Source: Siphonodentalium dalli (Eukaryota > Mollusca > Scaphopoda > Gadilida > Siphonodentaliidae). Taken from it: a DNA stretch of 64,000 nt. The translations under genes and the position numbers were made by a program. Under the pieces are notes generated by a model, which had not been told where the DNA came from, ran no database searches, and saw only the letters and a list, made by a program, of their open reading frames with translations. Shown here in pieces: positions 1 through 12,212 of the stretch (position 1 is the stretch's first letter; each line of letters opens with the position of its first letter). The DNA lies in contig CP136064.1 of the NCBI GenBank assembly GCA_032622095.1, positions 128,327,605 to 128,391,604 of the forward strand. Reading direction: 5' to 3'.

Positions 1-1291
1 AAAACGGCCTGGATATGTCCCTGATACGGCATGTTTTTATGTGATCCAAGCTGATACATGCCCAGTTTTGGGGTTTGAGGGTGGTTATGTGGTGCAATCT
101 ACATGTTTAATACATAATCTAAAGTTGGTACCCTGGAATGTTACACTATAGGGATCCGGCACTCAACGTGTTATCAAATCTGAATGTGAGTCACCCAGGG
201 AACATCCACACCAAATATGAACCCATTCCTGATGAAACGACACTGTAATAAATACATTAGGCAGAATCTGGTCAATATATGTATCATATATTTTATCTAC
301 CATTTCCTATGAAATTCCCTGATAAAATTGACGATAACATATTGGCGATAAAACATCTGTATCGTTACTGCATTTGCATTAATACAAGGTACGCATGAAG
401 TCATTGACTGGTTCAAAATCATGCATAAACTGACATAAAATCAGAACAACATTCAAACATATATTCTTGCATACTATAAAAAAAAAATTCCTAGGTTTTA
501 ACATCATTTGATACCTACCATCATGGGTATTATGACCAGTATAACATATCACAAAGAAACTGATATGTATTTGTTGAGTATTTATATACAACTTGGGGGT
601 TGCCCTTCAAAGATGACAGGTGACAAACATATGATATGCAGGACAATCATGTGAAGAATTACTAAAGTATTCATGCCCCTTCAAGTAATTTTAAATAATT
701 GTTTGTCACTGAGGTAAACAGCATGTATTGCATGACACTCTCCGCATATAGTTGCCATCAATATTTTAAGCAGATAATAAACGCTCTTTATTGCTAATTA
801 TTAAGTCCCCTTTCAGTCATTTGAGGTAGACCCCGAAGCCATGACAAATAGTTTTCATGGCTGGCTCAACCGATTTTCGTGGCTGGTTAACTAGCTAAGC
901 CGGCTCAGTCACGACGTTCGTGGCTGACGAAATATGGCGGCTCAGCCGGATGAGATGTTATCATTCAGCGTATTTTCGTTTCCGAAATGTTCCTAATCCC
1001 CTGTTACCGGTTATAGACGCCGTTTTTTTAAGCGTTTGTGGTGAACCCGTATAATTCCAGACCACACGTAATCTTTTGATGTTGGGCTTTTATGGCGAAA
1101 ATTCACAAAGGACTGGCATCGCCGCATGGATATACTATCTAATCGGTATAAGTAGTTACATTGGGACTTCTGTCGACTTCAGACTGCTATCACCACTGCC
1201 ATCTTGCGATATATGCATGCATCATTGAATGATGAACCCGATAGTAATGATATATAATATTTCAAACTATTTTCTATTCTTATGTGTATAT
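1..1291. other. Non-coding AT-rich interval with diverged repeats
   Basis: No credible coding exon is seen. A stretch around 771-830 (a TAAACGCTCTTTATTG-like core followed by a run reading AGTCCCCTTT) recurs in diverged form at about 2,096-2,155 and 2,236-2,275, so the segment belongs to an old, degraded direct-repeat region. The 840-960 portion is rich in GGCTGGCTCA/GGCTCAGCC motifs, echoed in GC-rich form at 1,880-2,010. Short open frames here show no recognisable domain. Confidence 0.5.
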
Positions 1292-1609
1292 CAGAGAAGG
1301 ATCCAGGGATGTTTTGATACCTGTTACAGGTTTGGGCGCCCAAACTATGGAGACCCAAATGTCCCCAAATTCCAAGTGGATAGTATTTATTCAAGTTGGA
1401 TTTTCCATATTTTCAAGGAATTTTTCTATAATTCAAACACATGTAATGCAAATCATCAACCTGCAGGTGGTATAGTCTATTATATAGAGCCTTTATTTGC
1501 ACAATCAAGTGTCCAATACTGAATTTTTTAACATCCAACTTTATATGGGTACATACATGTACTCAAATACAGAACAGGTGTCCCCAAAAAATCTCTGGAT
1601 CCATCCCTG
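1292..1609. mobile_element. hAT-type MITE with 8 bp TSD
   Basis: This 318 bp element has imperfect terminal inverted repeats, CAGAGAAGGATCCAGGGAT on the left against CAGGGATGGATCCAGAGAT on the right (reverse complement), followed by a shared ACCTGTT stretch. It is flanked by the perfect 8 bp direct repeat GTGTATAT at 1,284-1,291 and 1,610-1,617. An 8 bp duplication with CAG-starting ends is typical of hAT elements. There is no transposase, so it is non-autonomous. Confidence 0.85.
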
Positions 1610-2690
1610 GTGTATATATTGACAAATGCCAGTGATGTCTGAGACTGGGTGTTGTCGATATAAACAATTTATATTTTAACCCTTTCAATACCGAATGGAT
1701 GCGCCCATTCAGTTATATGAAAGCATGCATTGGGATAGTCTATTCCACATTAAGGGGCCAGGTGTTCTGATAATATAACAACAATGCCGTGTCCATGCGA
1801 GTATACCAATATTAGGCAATGCGGTTTAGTTCTTTGCGATTCACAGTACAGTTGTGCTTGACATATAAGCCCATGCACACGGCTCAGCCATTTTACAATT
1901 CCGGCGGCGGAGATTTTTAAATGTGGCTGGCGTTAGAAATAATATGGCTGGCGGCGGCTTGTAGCCAATATGGCTGGCGGCGGCGGCGTACGATGGCGGC
2001 TTCAGGCTCTAATTTGAGGTCAACGGTACCTATCCAGTGACATTCCGCATGTCATGTTACATGTACACCATGTTACCCCACATAGCTTCTGAGCTGGTGA
2101 TAAACGTTCTTTATTGACATGCAGTTTATTAGTCCCCCTTTAAGTTGTCATCTGAGTTCAAAGGCGCCTATCCCATGATATTCCCCTGACCATGTGAACA
2201 TATGTGTACCAATTTTCCAATGTATATTTTCAAAGCTAATAATGAATGCTTTGTATTGCTCATGTATGACCCTCCAGGTCGTCAAAAATGATGGGTGACA
2301 AACATGATTACCGTTACAGAAAATAATGTCACTGCTGATAACAATATAAAGAAAGCCGGCAAACGGTGCGCGGCATTTGTCCGGAATTTAGCTTTGGCAT
2401 AGATGCCGCTGAAACCATGTTCATCTTATATCATCTGTATGCATTATCAGTAAAAATATTGCCTCGATAACCTTTGAGAAATGCATTATATCTCAGGTTT
2501 TCTGGTACGGATTGGCCTGAAATTTTGTGTTGTATCCTAAGATATGCCTCAGGAAATGGTAAAAATATGGGTCCAATCGATCTTGAGTGTGATATATTTT
2601 TAAACACGCTTAAATTTTGACAGACCTTGGTACCTACTCCCAGAGATATGAGTGAAATGGGTAAAAGTTCAATTTCAGCCTTTTTTTTAG
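1610..2690. other. Non-coding repeat-derived interval
   Basis: No gene is supported. It contains GC-rich GGCTGGCGGCGG-type simple repeats (about 1,905-2,005) and two diverged copies of the direct repeat that also occurs at 771-830. A TTAACCCTTTC motif near 1,677 resembles the left end of TTAA-flanked MITEs found elsewhere in the window, but no matching right end was found. Confidence 0.4.
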
Positions 2691-2698
2691 ACAACCAT

Positions 2699-2799
2699 GT
2701 TGAGTATGGCTGATGTACCCAGAGTAGACATGTTGAGGATGGCTGATGTACCCAGACTACAGGTAGACATGTTGAGGATGGCTGATGTACCCAGACTAG
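2699..2799. repeat. Three-copy tandem repeat
   Basis: Three head-to-tail copies of a unit of about 33-39 bp share the core GGCTGATGTACCCAGA. The second copy carries a small insertion (ACAGG) before the next unit. Confidence 0.9.
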
Positions 2800-2934
2800 A
2801 TATAACTTGAGTATATTAATTTAGGATACCGATTTATAAACTCGATTAAACCCTTATTTATGGACTTTATCAGTTTATGTCCAGTAACTGTGCCTGTAGT
2901 CTGTATACTAGTGTTACTGTTATATTATACTAGC

Positions 2935-3598
2935 AGGTTAGCCCGCCACTGGCGGCAATCGTCAGAAACATGACTTTAATTTTTTTGTTTTTCAATGAGT
3001 TAATTCTGCCTTTTTAATTAATTTTTTTAATTTTTTAATTTAATTTTTTTCAATGAGTTAATTCTGCCTTTTTAATCAAGAGAAATGATGGTACCCGTCC
3101 CTAAAAGAGGTACGTTTGTGGGTACCCGTTTCAAGGTGAAGATCAACTCGGGTGGCAAAACTGACCCGATGAAAATCTCCCCCGTTCCTAGGAACCCCTA
3201 AGTACGAAGACAGACATAAGAATCACACAACAGTGACAACAAGCTCATGTCTGGATACAGACACACTCACGTCTGGCCCCAGACATAAGAATCACACTAC
3301 ACGCATACGCTCTTTATCAACGACACTGCGGATATGAACGCTCTTTAACTATCAACACGATTAACCCTGCAGTGCCAAGGACGGTCATTTTGGTGACTGG
3401 AAGTGGAGAAGGGGTGCTTGGAGCTTCTCCAAAACGGCGGTAAACACTGCCCGTGGCTTTTTGACCTTAGATTGGAAGTTTGAGCTCAATCCGTCCAGCC
3501 GTTTTCGAGTCTATAAAGGACATACATATATACATATATATTCCGTAAGTCTCAAAATATATAGTAGATTATTATAACTTAGGTCGGTGATATTATAT
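2935..3598. repeat. Unclassified interspersed repeat
   Basis: No coding frame of substance is present. A 25 bp phrase (TCAATGAGTTAATTCTGCC plus a T run) is duplicated at about 2,993 and 3,052. Downstream the sequence repeats AGACATAAGAATCACAC twice (3,212 and 3,283) and ends with CCGTTTTCGAGTCTATAAAGG followed by a short CATA-rich run. It looks like the 3' part of an old transposon, but no family can be named from what is visible. Confidence 0.4.
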
Positions 3599-3607
3599 AT
3601 ACTAATA

Positions 3608-4640
3608 GGTTTCTAGATGTTTCGTACCCTGGTCGTTTCGTACACTCTGGTCGATTCGCACCAATATTTTGGTTGTTTCGTACCAATCTTTTTGGTCGGT
3701 TCGTACCATCGAAAACAAATATTCTAGCATAATTTTATTAAAGTTTTATTATGATAACGAAATAAAAGTCATACATGAATAACATTATTAATCAACAATA
3801 AATGAAAATGAATGAATGACACAATATACAATAAATGAAAATGAATGAATGACACAATCAATCTAGTCTTCTGATACTTCGGTGGTTGTCTTTGGGATGG
3901 GAGCGAACAACTTCGCACAGGCTTTCAACAGGCTGCTGGTTCTCAGGGTTCCACCCTCGTAGTTGGCCCATAGGCAGAAAAGCTGGGCCTGGTTTCGCCT
4001 GTATTGCAGTCTTTGGTATCTCTTCAGCTTCTCTTCGCCAACCAGCTTTATCGTCATATTGGTCACGGCGGTTTCTCGTCTCAGCATTGGAATCAGACAA
4101 TAAAATGGAATGTTTGTCTGCCTGTTTTTGTACTGGATTCGACGATGCCATCCTTCCGTGTCATTGTTTGTACATGTGTACGTATCGATCTTCCAAACAC
4201 ACACCATGTTGAGATTGGAAATGTCGTTGAATCAATCCATTGATGTTCTACATAGCTTCATAGGTATAAACTAGGTATAAACAGTACTGAATATCAGGAC
4301 GGTTGACCTGGTACCGCCAATTTCATGATAACTAGTATATACACATATATTATTATTAATGAAGAAATAAAATAATAGTAATAACAGTCATTATAAGACA
4401 CCTTTTCATTCAATACTAGTAATTACAATATTTTTTTTCGATGGTACAAACCGACCAAAAAGATTGGTATGAAACAACCAAAATAATGGTAAGAATCGAC
4501 CAGAGTGAGAGTGTACGAAACGTCTTGGTACGAAACGACCTAGTGAGGCTAGTCCAAAATTTACTATACGGTACATTGAATCTTTAGTATCCCGTAGATT
4601 TTCGACTAGAAACGACCAAGGTACGAAACGTCCAACACCC
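3608..4640 (-). mobile_element. MULE (Mutator-like) element with 9 bp TSD
   Basis: A 1,033 bp element is bounded by perfect 9 bp direct repeats ATACTAATA at 3,599-3,607 and 4,641-4,649. Its long imperfect terminal inverted repeats, about 100 bp on the left and 200 bp on the right, are built from repeats of GTTTCGTACC/TGGTCG motifs. The 9 bp duplication is the Mutator superfamily size, and the interior holds a fragment resembling the C-terminal part of a MULE transposase, so two independent lines agree. The right arm carries about 100 bp of sequence absent from the left. A 31 bp AATGAATGACACAAT-type duplication lies at 3,781-3,860. Confidence 0.88.
3863..4207 (-). pseudogene. MULE transposase C-terminal fragment
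   Basis: On the minus strand a 114-residue open frame contains TNNDTEGWHRRIQYKNRQ, then FYCLIPMLRRE, then KLVGEEKLKRYQRLQYRR. This matches the region downstream of the catalytic core in FLYWCH/MULE-type transposases (the pattern T-N-N-x-x-E-G-W-H-x-x-F/I, then a helix rich in E, K and R). The DDE catalytic domain and N-terminal FLYWCH finger are absent, so it is an internally deleted remnant that cannot be catalytic. It lies wholly within the 9 bp-TSD element. Family assignment rests on motif recognition, not on a search. Confidence 0.7.
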
Positions 4641-5053
4641 ATACTAATACTATTACGCCAATAGGGTGCGTCGAAATACCAAGCAGTACCAAGCAGAACC
4701 AAGCTGAAGAAAACTAAGGCGGAAAATGACATTTAAAGCATGTTTTGTGGTGTATAATGAAGAAATAAACCATAATAATGCAACACAACGTGGTTTTATT
4801 TGACTTTTGATGACACAGCGAGCGTAAAACTTCAGCTTGGTATTTCGTCGTTTACAGGTACCGGTACTGCTTGGTTTATCAGCGATAGGTGATAATTGAA
4901 TTGCTTGGTTCGCCAAAAGACTAATAATTTCTATCACAACCAGTAGTATCGACTTGTTTAAACTCCCCTCATCCTTTATCTGGTATATGTATTCACGTTC
5001 AAACTATTACTATACAAAGTTTGGTGGAGTTTGGTTCAATACTGAGTGTTTTG

Positions 5054-5281
5054 TTAGATGTTTTGTATAACGCGAACACAAACTTCTGTCTCATGGATTA
5101 GTTTATCCGCTGATAGGTGATAATTTATATCTGCCAGATGGGATTTGCGGAAATCACTTATCTTCAGCTGTTCACAGTCCAAATGGAACCAACGATCACA
5201 AAGATCGCAGCCGATGCTGCGAATCTCATGACATTCCTCGGCACATACACCACATGGATAAAGTATTGACTTTGAAGGCAT
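5054..5281 (-). pseudogene. PHD-finger-like fragment inside TIR element
   Basis: A 75-residue minus-strand open frame begins with an ATG and contains YPCGVCAEECHEIRSIGCDL followed by CDRWFHLDCEQL. The spacing C-x2-C, C-x2-C, H-x2-C with an aromatic W before the last H/C pair is that of a PHD zinc finger, although the first pair and loop are short. PHD fingers bind histone tails and are also common in transposon-encoded proteins. The frame then runs into sequence unlike the family. It is probably a captured exon or the remnant of an element-encoded protein; nothing shows that it is expressed. Confidence 0.55.
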
Positions 5282-5506
5282 GTTGTAATTTACTCAGATC
5301 AATGATCAGAATGGAGAAATAGAAAATATGAGACCTCTACTAGTATATAGGCATGGATATGACACCATTAACCATCGATCTATATTAAACATACAATATA
5401 CGTCGATGCATTAACTCATTTAATCATCACTTATATATTGTTTATTCAACCATTTTGGTTTCTATGAAACCTGTGAAACCTTGCTTGAATATCACTGTCA
5501 AAACAT

Positions 5507-6047
5507 TAGAGCTGGGACGGGTATGGGTTTTTCGTGACCGGTTATGAACGGCAAAAAAACACGATTAACCGGTTAACCACATATTATAGTTACTATTATG
5601 GGTGGGTAAGCCCAGTATGCAGAACGGCGATGATTGTGATGCTCACTGACATGGTAAGTTTGAGAACGGCTCCTGCCCATTATACAAAGAAGTTGTCACC
5701 CATGACACACATAATCACATATCTAATTAAGTACACATCTTCAATTTATTACTGAATAAAATAAGAAATAACTAGTCGTTGATAACAAAAACAATTATCT
5801 TCCTGATAATAATACTGAATACGAGTCATGCGATGTGACAATGTTGTAAGATCACACGTGTGCTGACCCTTTGATGTTTCGTTTTGACGTCGGCAGGCAG
5901 GCAGATTAACCCTCTTATAGCCAGTTATAGCTGACCATCACAGTGATCATACACTATAATAGTGATGTTACGGTTAACCGACCACGGCAAATCCGTGACC
6001 AGTCACGGCCATAGTTGGTGGTTAACCGCATAACCGTCCCAGCTCTA
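5507..6047. mobile_element. hAT-type MITE nested in larger TIR element
   Basis: A 541 bp element with 14 bp TIRs TAGAGCTGGGACGG/CCGTCCCAGCTCTA is flanked by a perfect 8 bp TSD, CAAAACAT (5,499-5,506 and 6,048-6,055). Subterminal GGTTAACCG and GTGACCGG/CCGTGACC motifs occur near both ends. AGAGCTGGGACGG-like ends with an 8 bp duplication are characteristic of hAT elements. No transposase is present. It sits in the loop of the 4,664-6,434 element and is therefore younger. Confidence 0.92.
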
Positions 6048-6442
6048 CAAAACATCCCTGAAATATTTTCGGTAAGCCAGAGTAAGCCGCGATCGCACAT
6101 CGATAATTAATCAGCAACAAATGCTCTACCGCGCAGTGCCATAATTATGTTCCCGAAAATTAATTATCACCTATCGCTGATAAACCAAGCAGTACCTGTA
6201 AACGACGAAATACCAAGCTGAAGTTTTTCGCAATCGCCGCACTGTTTTCTAGTTTTACGCTCGCTGTGTCATCAAAAGTCAAATAAAACCACGTCATGTT
6301 GCATTATTATGGTTTATTTCTTCATTATACACAACAAAACATGGTTTAACTTTTAAGAAAATTAAGTGTCATTTTCCGCCTTAGTTTTCTTCAGCTTGGT
6401 TCTGCTTGGTACTGCTTGGTATTTCGACGTTCCGCGCCAATA

Positions 6443-7253
6443 TACATTGCAGATAACTTTATATTTCACGCACCTTGGTTGTGACATTGTTTAGTCCGCA
6501 AGTACCACTGCACACAAGAAGATTTTTTCAACTGGCAAATCCCGACTGAATTGTCACTTGTACTCGAACGAATCCGGGTATGACGAGTTCGCAAACAGTC
6601 TATATTTAGCTCCAAATGTTCGCGACAAATGGGGAATACCCATTGTTTCTATTTTTAGTTTTCAATTTTATTTTCAAGAAATATTAGGATATTAGCCTCC
6701 TAATAACGTTTTACATTCCAGAATGGACATGAAAAAACAGCGAAGGTCCAGAATAAATCTACATACTAACGTTTAGATAAAATAATGACTGAAAGTGACA
6801 GATGTTAAAATTCGCAGTCACACCTGTTCGACGGGTGTGCGAACACTGAGAATACCGGAAATGTAATCAAATGCACGAAAACTGGAAAGACACCATAGAA
6901 CGCCAACATGGTATTTCTGACATCATTTAGGATGCTACCTAAAAATCTCGGACCAGATCCGTGGTGGAGAAGACAGATGTGGCTACGAGTGTCAAATGTA
7001 AACTCTACATAAATATAATATAACTATAACTTATAAGTTCTTACTGAAATAGTATATGTAAAAGTGTTGTACTGGTAATAGTGGTATAGTAGTATTAGTA
7101 CCACAACTTGGCACAAGTGGTCTTATTTTATTATTTTAGGCTAATAGGGCCTATTTGGATACAAATAATGTAATTCACAATTAGCAATTTAGGTTTATAT
7201 CATCCGTATTCATTAACAAATATCCAATATTATATCATGATCAATTATTACAC
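6443..7253. other. Non-coding interval
   Basis: No coding frame, RNA gene or clear repeat structure is seen between the two TIR elements. The sequence is AT-rich with only short open frames. Confidence 0.5.
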
Positions 7254-7257
7254 AATT

Positions 7258-10200
7258 GGGCTCTTTCACGTTAAAGGTTGACCACAAGTGGCCAAACAGG
7301 GTGAAAAAAAAGTGTTTTTCAAATTACTTTTTCTTCGTTAATTCATGTTAGGAACATCATACTGGATCGTGAACTAAAGTTTCAGAGCAGTAGCAAGTGT
7401 ATTTTGATTTTTCAGGTTTGGTCTATGCAGGATTCCCTCAAAATTGAAAATAATGAACAACTAATTTCTAATGTCTGAATTTTAATTATTATGCATCTGT
7501 TTCCAGAACGATATCACACGACGTTGAGCATTGAACAATCAGAGAACGTATATGTCAAAATTAGTAAATAAATCTTCAAATTTCGATATTTTTCAAATTT
7601 ATATGTAAATTATGAACTCTTAATATCCATATTCCCTAATGGCTATTCTCTGATAATAGAAAGATGATTTAGTTGTGTAAAGATTTTACATCTAAAGTTG
7701 AAGTGCATGCTTTAAGGATTGTAATGTTGAAAACATTATCAAAATCGGACAACAATTGACTCAACAAGAGCATTTTTTTAAATCGCCAATTTCCACTGAC
7801 TTATTCTCGGAGAGGACACCCTTTTTTAACATTCATTCTCTGTAGACATCAGTCTTGTAACTAGATGATAGAAAGATTACTAATTTCGATTGCCTTGTAA
7901 TATATTTTATAGAACTTGAATAGGCCTGTCAAACTGAGATAAGTGAAGATAAACATATTGAGACTCTTGGAAACATGGCAAATCTGGGCAAAATCTGTTG
8001 TCCCAAAAGGCCATAACCAGTTTTTATGTATGGTACACCATTCCTTCCCAGGATACGGGAGCCATTGCTCTCGCACCCGTTTGCACTCGCAAATATTAAT
8101 TCACGGGTGCTAAAATTCACACTCGTCCCTCTTGTCAAATTGTTCATGGTCACTGTAATTGTTGATTCAATATTGAACTTTTTGAGGGTATATTTAGAAC
8201 CTTTCCCATCTCAGTTAAATTGTGGGCATGTGAAAGTGTAACTGGGCATAGGTCTATCCCACAAGGACATTTTGTGTGAGAAAAACCTAACTTGGGATTA
8301 TATTACAGGTGCAATTACACCCGTCTTCTGAATTGAGAGAGTAAATAAGTGCTCTCGCTGGGTTTTCCTCATGGGAAGGACTGGTACACATAGTTTCGGT
8401 CCAGCTTGACTACTCATTGTCCGTCCGTCTGTCTATCCATACATAGACATTTTACGCATGATGCAATAACTCAAACATTTTCTTACAATCGTATAGGTAT
8501 GGGCCTCTTCGACTTAGATTCATGCATGACTGAAACATGTTATATCTGATCGGAACCAAATTTGGTAATTGGTTTGTGATTTCTCAGCCCAGAATGCAAA
8601 CCAAGTTCCAATATGGGTTCCAATTTTTTTTACTGGAGTTATTGGCCTTTTTCGACTTAGAATTATTCAGATGTGAGGTTTCCTGATTAATACAGGCTTC
8701 ACTATATAAGAGACACCTACAGACAACGTGAATCTTTGAAATAGAGTTATTTTTTAGCTATCATATGTTAGCCCTATTATAATCTGTAATGCATTGGCAT
8801 TCATAAATGAATGGAGTTTCCAATTTAATTCTAAAAGTATAAATTAGAATAGTCCATTGTTCATTGGTAGGGATTTTTTTCAGAATATGAGCAGACTGCG
8901 AACCCACATTTTAATGTAGTAGTGTATTTAAAATTCAAAATTATTTGCAGTCTCACTGGGTGGATTTCCATAATACATGTACTTCGTATTGAGCATTGCC
9001 ATAAGACATAGTTTATAATTTGTTCATGGTTGAGTGGATTTTAGGGGACACCGATGGGGTGAGAAGATTAACATTGAGGGCTATGGGGTTGTCATGGATT
9101 TCATGTCGAGAACAGAAATCAATGCTTTTCTATGAAAGAAACAAATCTAGTGAGTGCTATTAGAGCATTTGGAAAAGGGGCTAGCGGTATCTTCAGTTTA
9201 TCATGTCAGGAGCTTCAGGGGGTTCTAGTCAGGCGGCATTAAAGGGCCAGATAACTCTAAATAAGATAAGTACTTCAAAAATCTATTTCTCCAGTCCAAG
9301 AAGGCAGATGAACATTGTTAATACTTGGTATGGATTATTGTGATAAACAATAGTTTCCAAGTTGTACATCTTGCCATGGTTGATTGAAATTTAGGGGCCA
9401 CAGAGTGAGCACAGAAGATTAACATTGAATATTATTGATTTTAGCGTTCAAGGTAATTACAAAACATTGTGATGTGTGAAATAATTCTATTGGGCGCTAC
9501 TTACTGTCTTTAATATGAACTATGGTAATCTGTACTGAGTGTGATAAGGGTCATATGGGGCAGAATCCTCATCATATTATGGTGTATAAACATAGTATAG
9601 ATAATACATTTGTTACTTGTATGGTCTCAACTATTTTCTTGAGAGCCATACTGACTACCAGGCTATGAACTTTGTTCATATATCTCAGGTTGAAGGACCT
9701 AGGGTATTCCAATATTATTATATGCCTATCAATGTCAATTTGTCAAAGTGAGACTACTAATGAAAATTGGCACAAGGACCAACAAATTCCAATAATTTGA
9801 GAATTTGTGTTATTATGTACATTTGTCTGTACTAATATTAGTACATTACAAAATATATAACTCTCTATAATTCAACATTATAACTGTAGATTATGATTCC
9901 AATCATAGCTTTTTACTATCACCGAGGGATGGGTTAAACATCTGCTGATCATGATCAGCCTCTTGTTAATAATCGGATATTTGTGAAAATACGATTATTT
10001 TGATATATGTACTTGTACTAAATATCACTTCCATATTATAAACAAATATCTTTGTTTACAATGCTAAATTTATCCAGTTAAAAAGTTGTTTACAATGCTA
10101 AATTTATCCAGTTAAAAAGTAACAACTTATAGTATACTTAGAGAAGACAATTTTAATTTCAGTTTTGTATGTCTTAGTCTTGTTGTCGTTTTCTCTGAGA

Positions 10201-11378
10201 AAATTAACATAAATAACACATGGATTATTCCTTTAATATTGCAAGTAAGTACAGATACTCTGTAATCTGTTAAAAAATATGTCCTCTCCGATAATTCAAG
10301 ACATTTATATTTAACTATTGAGAAACACATGTTTTATGAACAACACTTCCATCAAACCACATGTAATCACTGACATGATTATAAATAATCAAGAAATTCT
10401 CCAGAATGACAATTTATTCAGACTATTGCAGTTGAGCAGACATGAATTGCCTCAAAGGAAATGAATGAAATAACACATTAGTAGCTCAAATTGGACACAG
10501 TATGTTGCATAGACTGTATATTAATATAGTATATTATAAGTAAACCCCATTTTCATGAACAGAATGGTTATAGTTTAATATAAACCAATGTCTTCCAGAA
10601 AATCTCTGGGTTCTATGCTTGAATTCTCGGAGAGGACATTTTTTTTAACATTTAATGAGCTGCTGTACGAAATCAGGATGGTTCAGCCCACCAATTAAAG
10701 TTTATACACCCTCAATACTAGTGACAGTTTACCCACAATACAAAATGATTTTCTCATTTCATTAGTATTAGCAGTTGACAAAGATTCTCGGAGAGGACAG
10801 ATTTTAACGGAATTTCTGTGCACATATTTTGGAGAATTGAATATAATTTAAATAGGATAATACACAGAAAAAGATTTTTAACATTTATCTTCTATACCAT
10901 GAAATGTCCAACTGAACTATATTCCCGATCCATAGCTATTGTGAATTGCGTTAATGAAATGCTTTATTTTAGATTCACATTCTGTAAATCATTTAACGGA
11001 ATTTCTCAATAACCTTTAAATTCAAATATCATCAAACTGAATGCACGAAATCACTCAAAATTTTCACCACACGATCAACCAGACATAAGCTAAAGGTTAA
11101 ATGAGGACATTTTTGGCAAACCCATAACTACAAATAAATATAAGGAAAACAATATCATCACAGCAATGGTTGGCCACTCAAAATATGCCAAAATTGGTAC
11201 CCATCACCCTATAATTTTGTTAATTTTTCAAATGTAGCAGTGAAATTTTGCCTGCAGGTTGGGCTGGGTGTCAGCACTACAGAAATAGTATTATGACACT
11301 CCTAACACAATGACAAATGCATCATTTTCCCGCCTATCCGAAAAATTCATTTTGTCAACCTTTAACGTGAAAGAGCCC
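7258..11378. mobile_element. 4.1 kb TIR element without transposase
   Basis: The ends are perfect 25 bp inverted repeats: GGGCTCTTTCACGTTAAAGG plus TTGAC at 7,258-7,282 and its reverse complement at 11,354-11,378. The match extends four more bases through palindromic AATT on each side. No clean target duplication was found. Despite its 4.1 kb length the interior holds no open frame above about 75 codons. It carries internal repeats: a TTCTCGGAGAGGACA motif at about 7,803, 10,623 and 10,785, and a diverged direct repeat near 9,020-9,080 and 9,365-9,435 (both reading AGAAGATTAACATTGA). It is either a large non-autonomous DNA transposon or an element whose transposase has decayed. Confidence 0.75.
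10052..10122. repeat. 34-35 bp tandem duplication
   Basis: TTGTTTACAATGCTAAATTT followed by ATCCAGTTAAAAAG is repeated twice head to tail without mismatch, inside the 4.1 kb TIR element. The perfect match implies a recent duplication. Confidence 0.9.
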
Positions 11379-11705
11379 AATTACTCCACGATGATTAATG
11401 CTTAGCTGTAATTTCATTCATTGGTCTTCATTCATGTGAGTAGTAATTAATTATAGTTTTGTGGTATGGGAGGCCAAATTCACATTTAATAATGAATTGC
11501 GCTTAAGCGCAATTGATTGCAAGCGCAAATACCACATATTGTGCTTAAGCGCAAATAGCATAATTGTGACTACTATCTAACCTAACCATAAACTATTAGC
11601 ATGACCTGGTGTATCACCTAGCAACACAAGATGAGCATTGGGCTAATTTTGACCTGTACTCAACAGTCAGCTGTGAGTATGTGCATGTTCAACAAGGAGA
11701 ATCCC

Positions 11706-12135
11706 TAATTACATATTATCAGCATCCCTCTATCCAAAGAATTGATGTCGCCTTCCCGGAACTCTTAGTAATTTTTTGTATGATGTTTTTAATGTATTTT
11801 TGCACAGATTTTAGCCTATACATGCATGCGGTGTCACTGCATGAGGGCTTTCTTACCTCATACAGTAATGCTCTAATTAATCGACTTCTTAACCACAGCA
11901 GAATTATGGGTAACGTTTCAGGATTTAGTCGGAAATATGGCTTGTTGCCATTCATCGAAAAGCCATATTTCCGACTAAATCCTGAAAAGTTATCCATAAT
12001 TCTGCTGTGGTTAAGGAGTCCATTAATTAGAGCATTACTGTATGGTTTACTTATTGACTTAAATCAGGGGGAAAAAACCCTATTTTCATATTATCAGCAT
12101 CCCTGTCCAAAAAATGGTGTGTTATCACTGGAGCT
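11706..12135. repeat. Direct repeat enclosing an ~85 bp-arm hairpin
   Basis: CATATTATCAGCATCCCT occurs at about 11,711 and 12,088. Between the copies lies a near-perfect hairpin: the arm at about 11,861-11,943 (containing CTTAACCACAGCAGAATTAT and GGATTTAGTCGGAAATATGG) is matched in inverse at 11,963-12,047, with a loop of about 20 bp. The hairpin makes an open frame of about 200 codons here read as mirror-image sequence, so that frame is treated as spurious. Confidence 0.8.
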
Positions 12136-12212
12136 TTGGTGTCTCAGTCCTGGAGCTCTAGTTTTTCTTATTAAATCAGCATCTCTTGCACAAATCTATA
12201 GTATTTCCATGA

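Larger units (their letters stand above)
4664..6434. mobile_element. Long-TIR element with 8 bp TSD and gene fragment
   Basis: This 1,771 bp element is flanked by CGCCAATA at 4,656-4,663 and 6,435-6,442. Its terminal inverted repeats extend roughly 250-280 bp (left to about 4,910, right from about 6,158) and contain iterated ACCAAGCAGTACC/AAGCTGAAG motifs. The right arm has about 25 bp (TTTTCGCAATCGCCGCACTG) missing from the left. No transposase is seen. The 8 bp duplication suggests hAT or another 8 bp-TSD superfamily. It starts only 14 bp after the TSD of the neighbouring MULE. It carries a PHD-finger-like fragment and a nested MITE. Confidence 0.8.

Noticed and set aside
3886..4243. Open frames on the + strand over the MULE interior
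   Set aside because: They oppose the minus-strand frame that carries the transposase-like motifs and have no similarity of their own.
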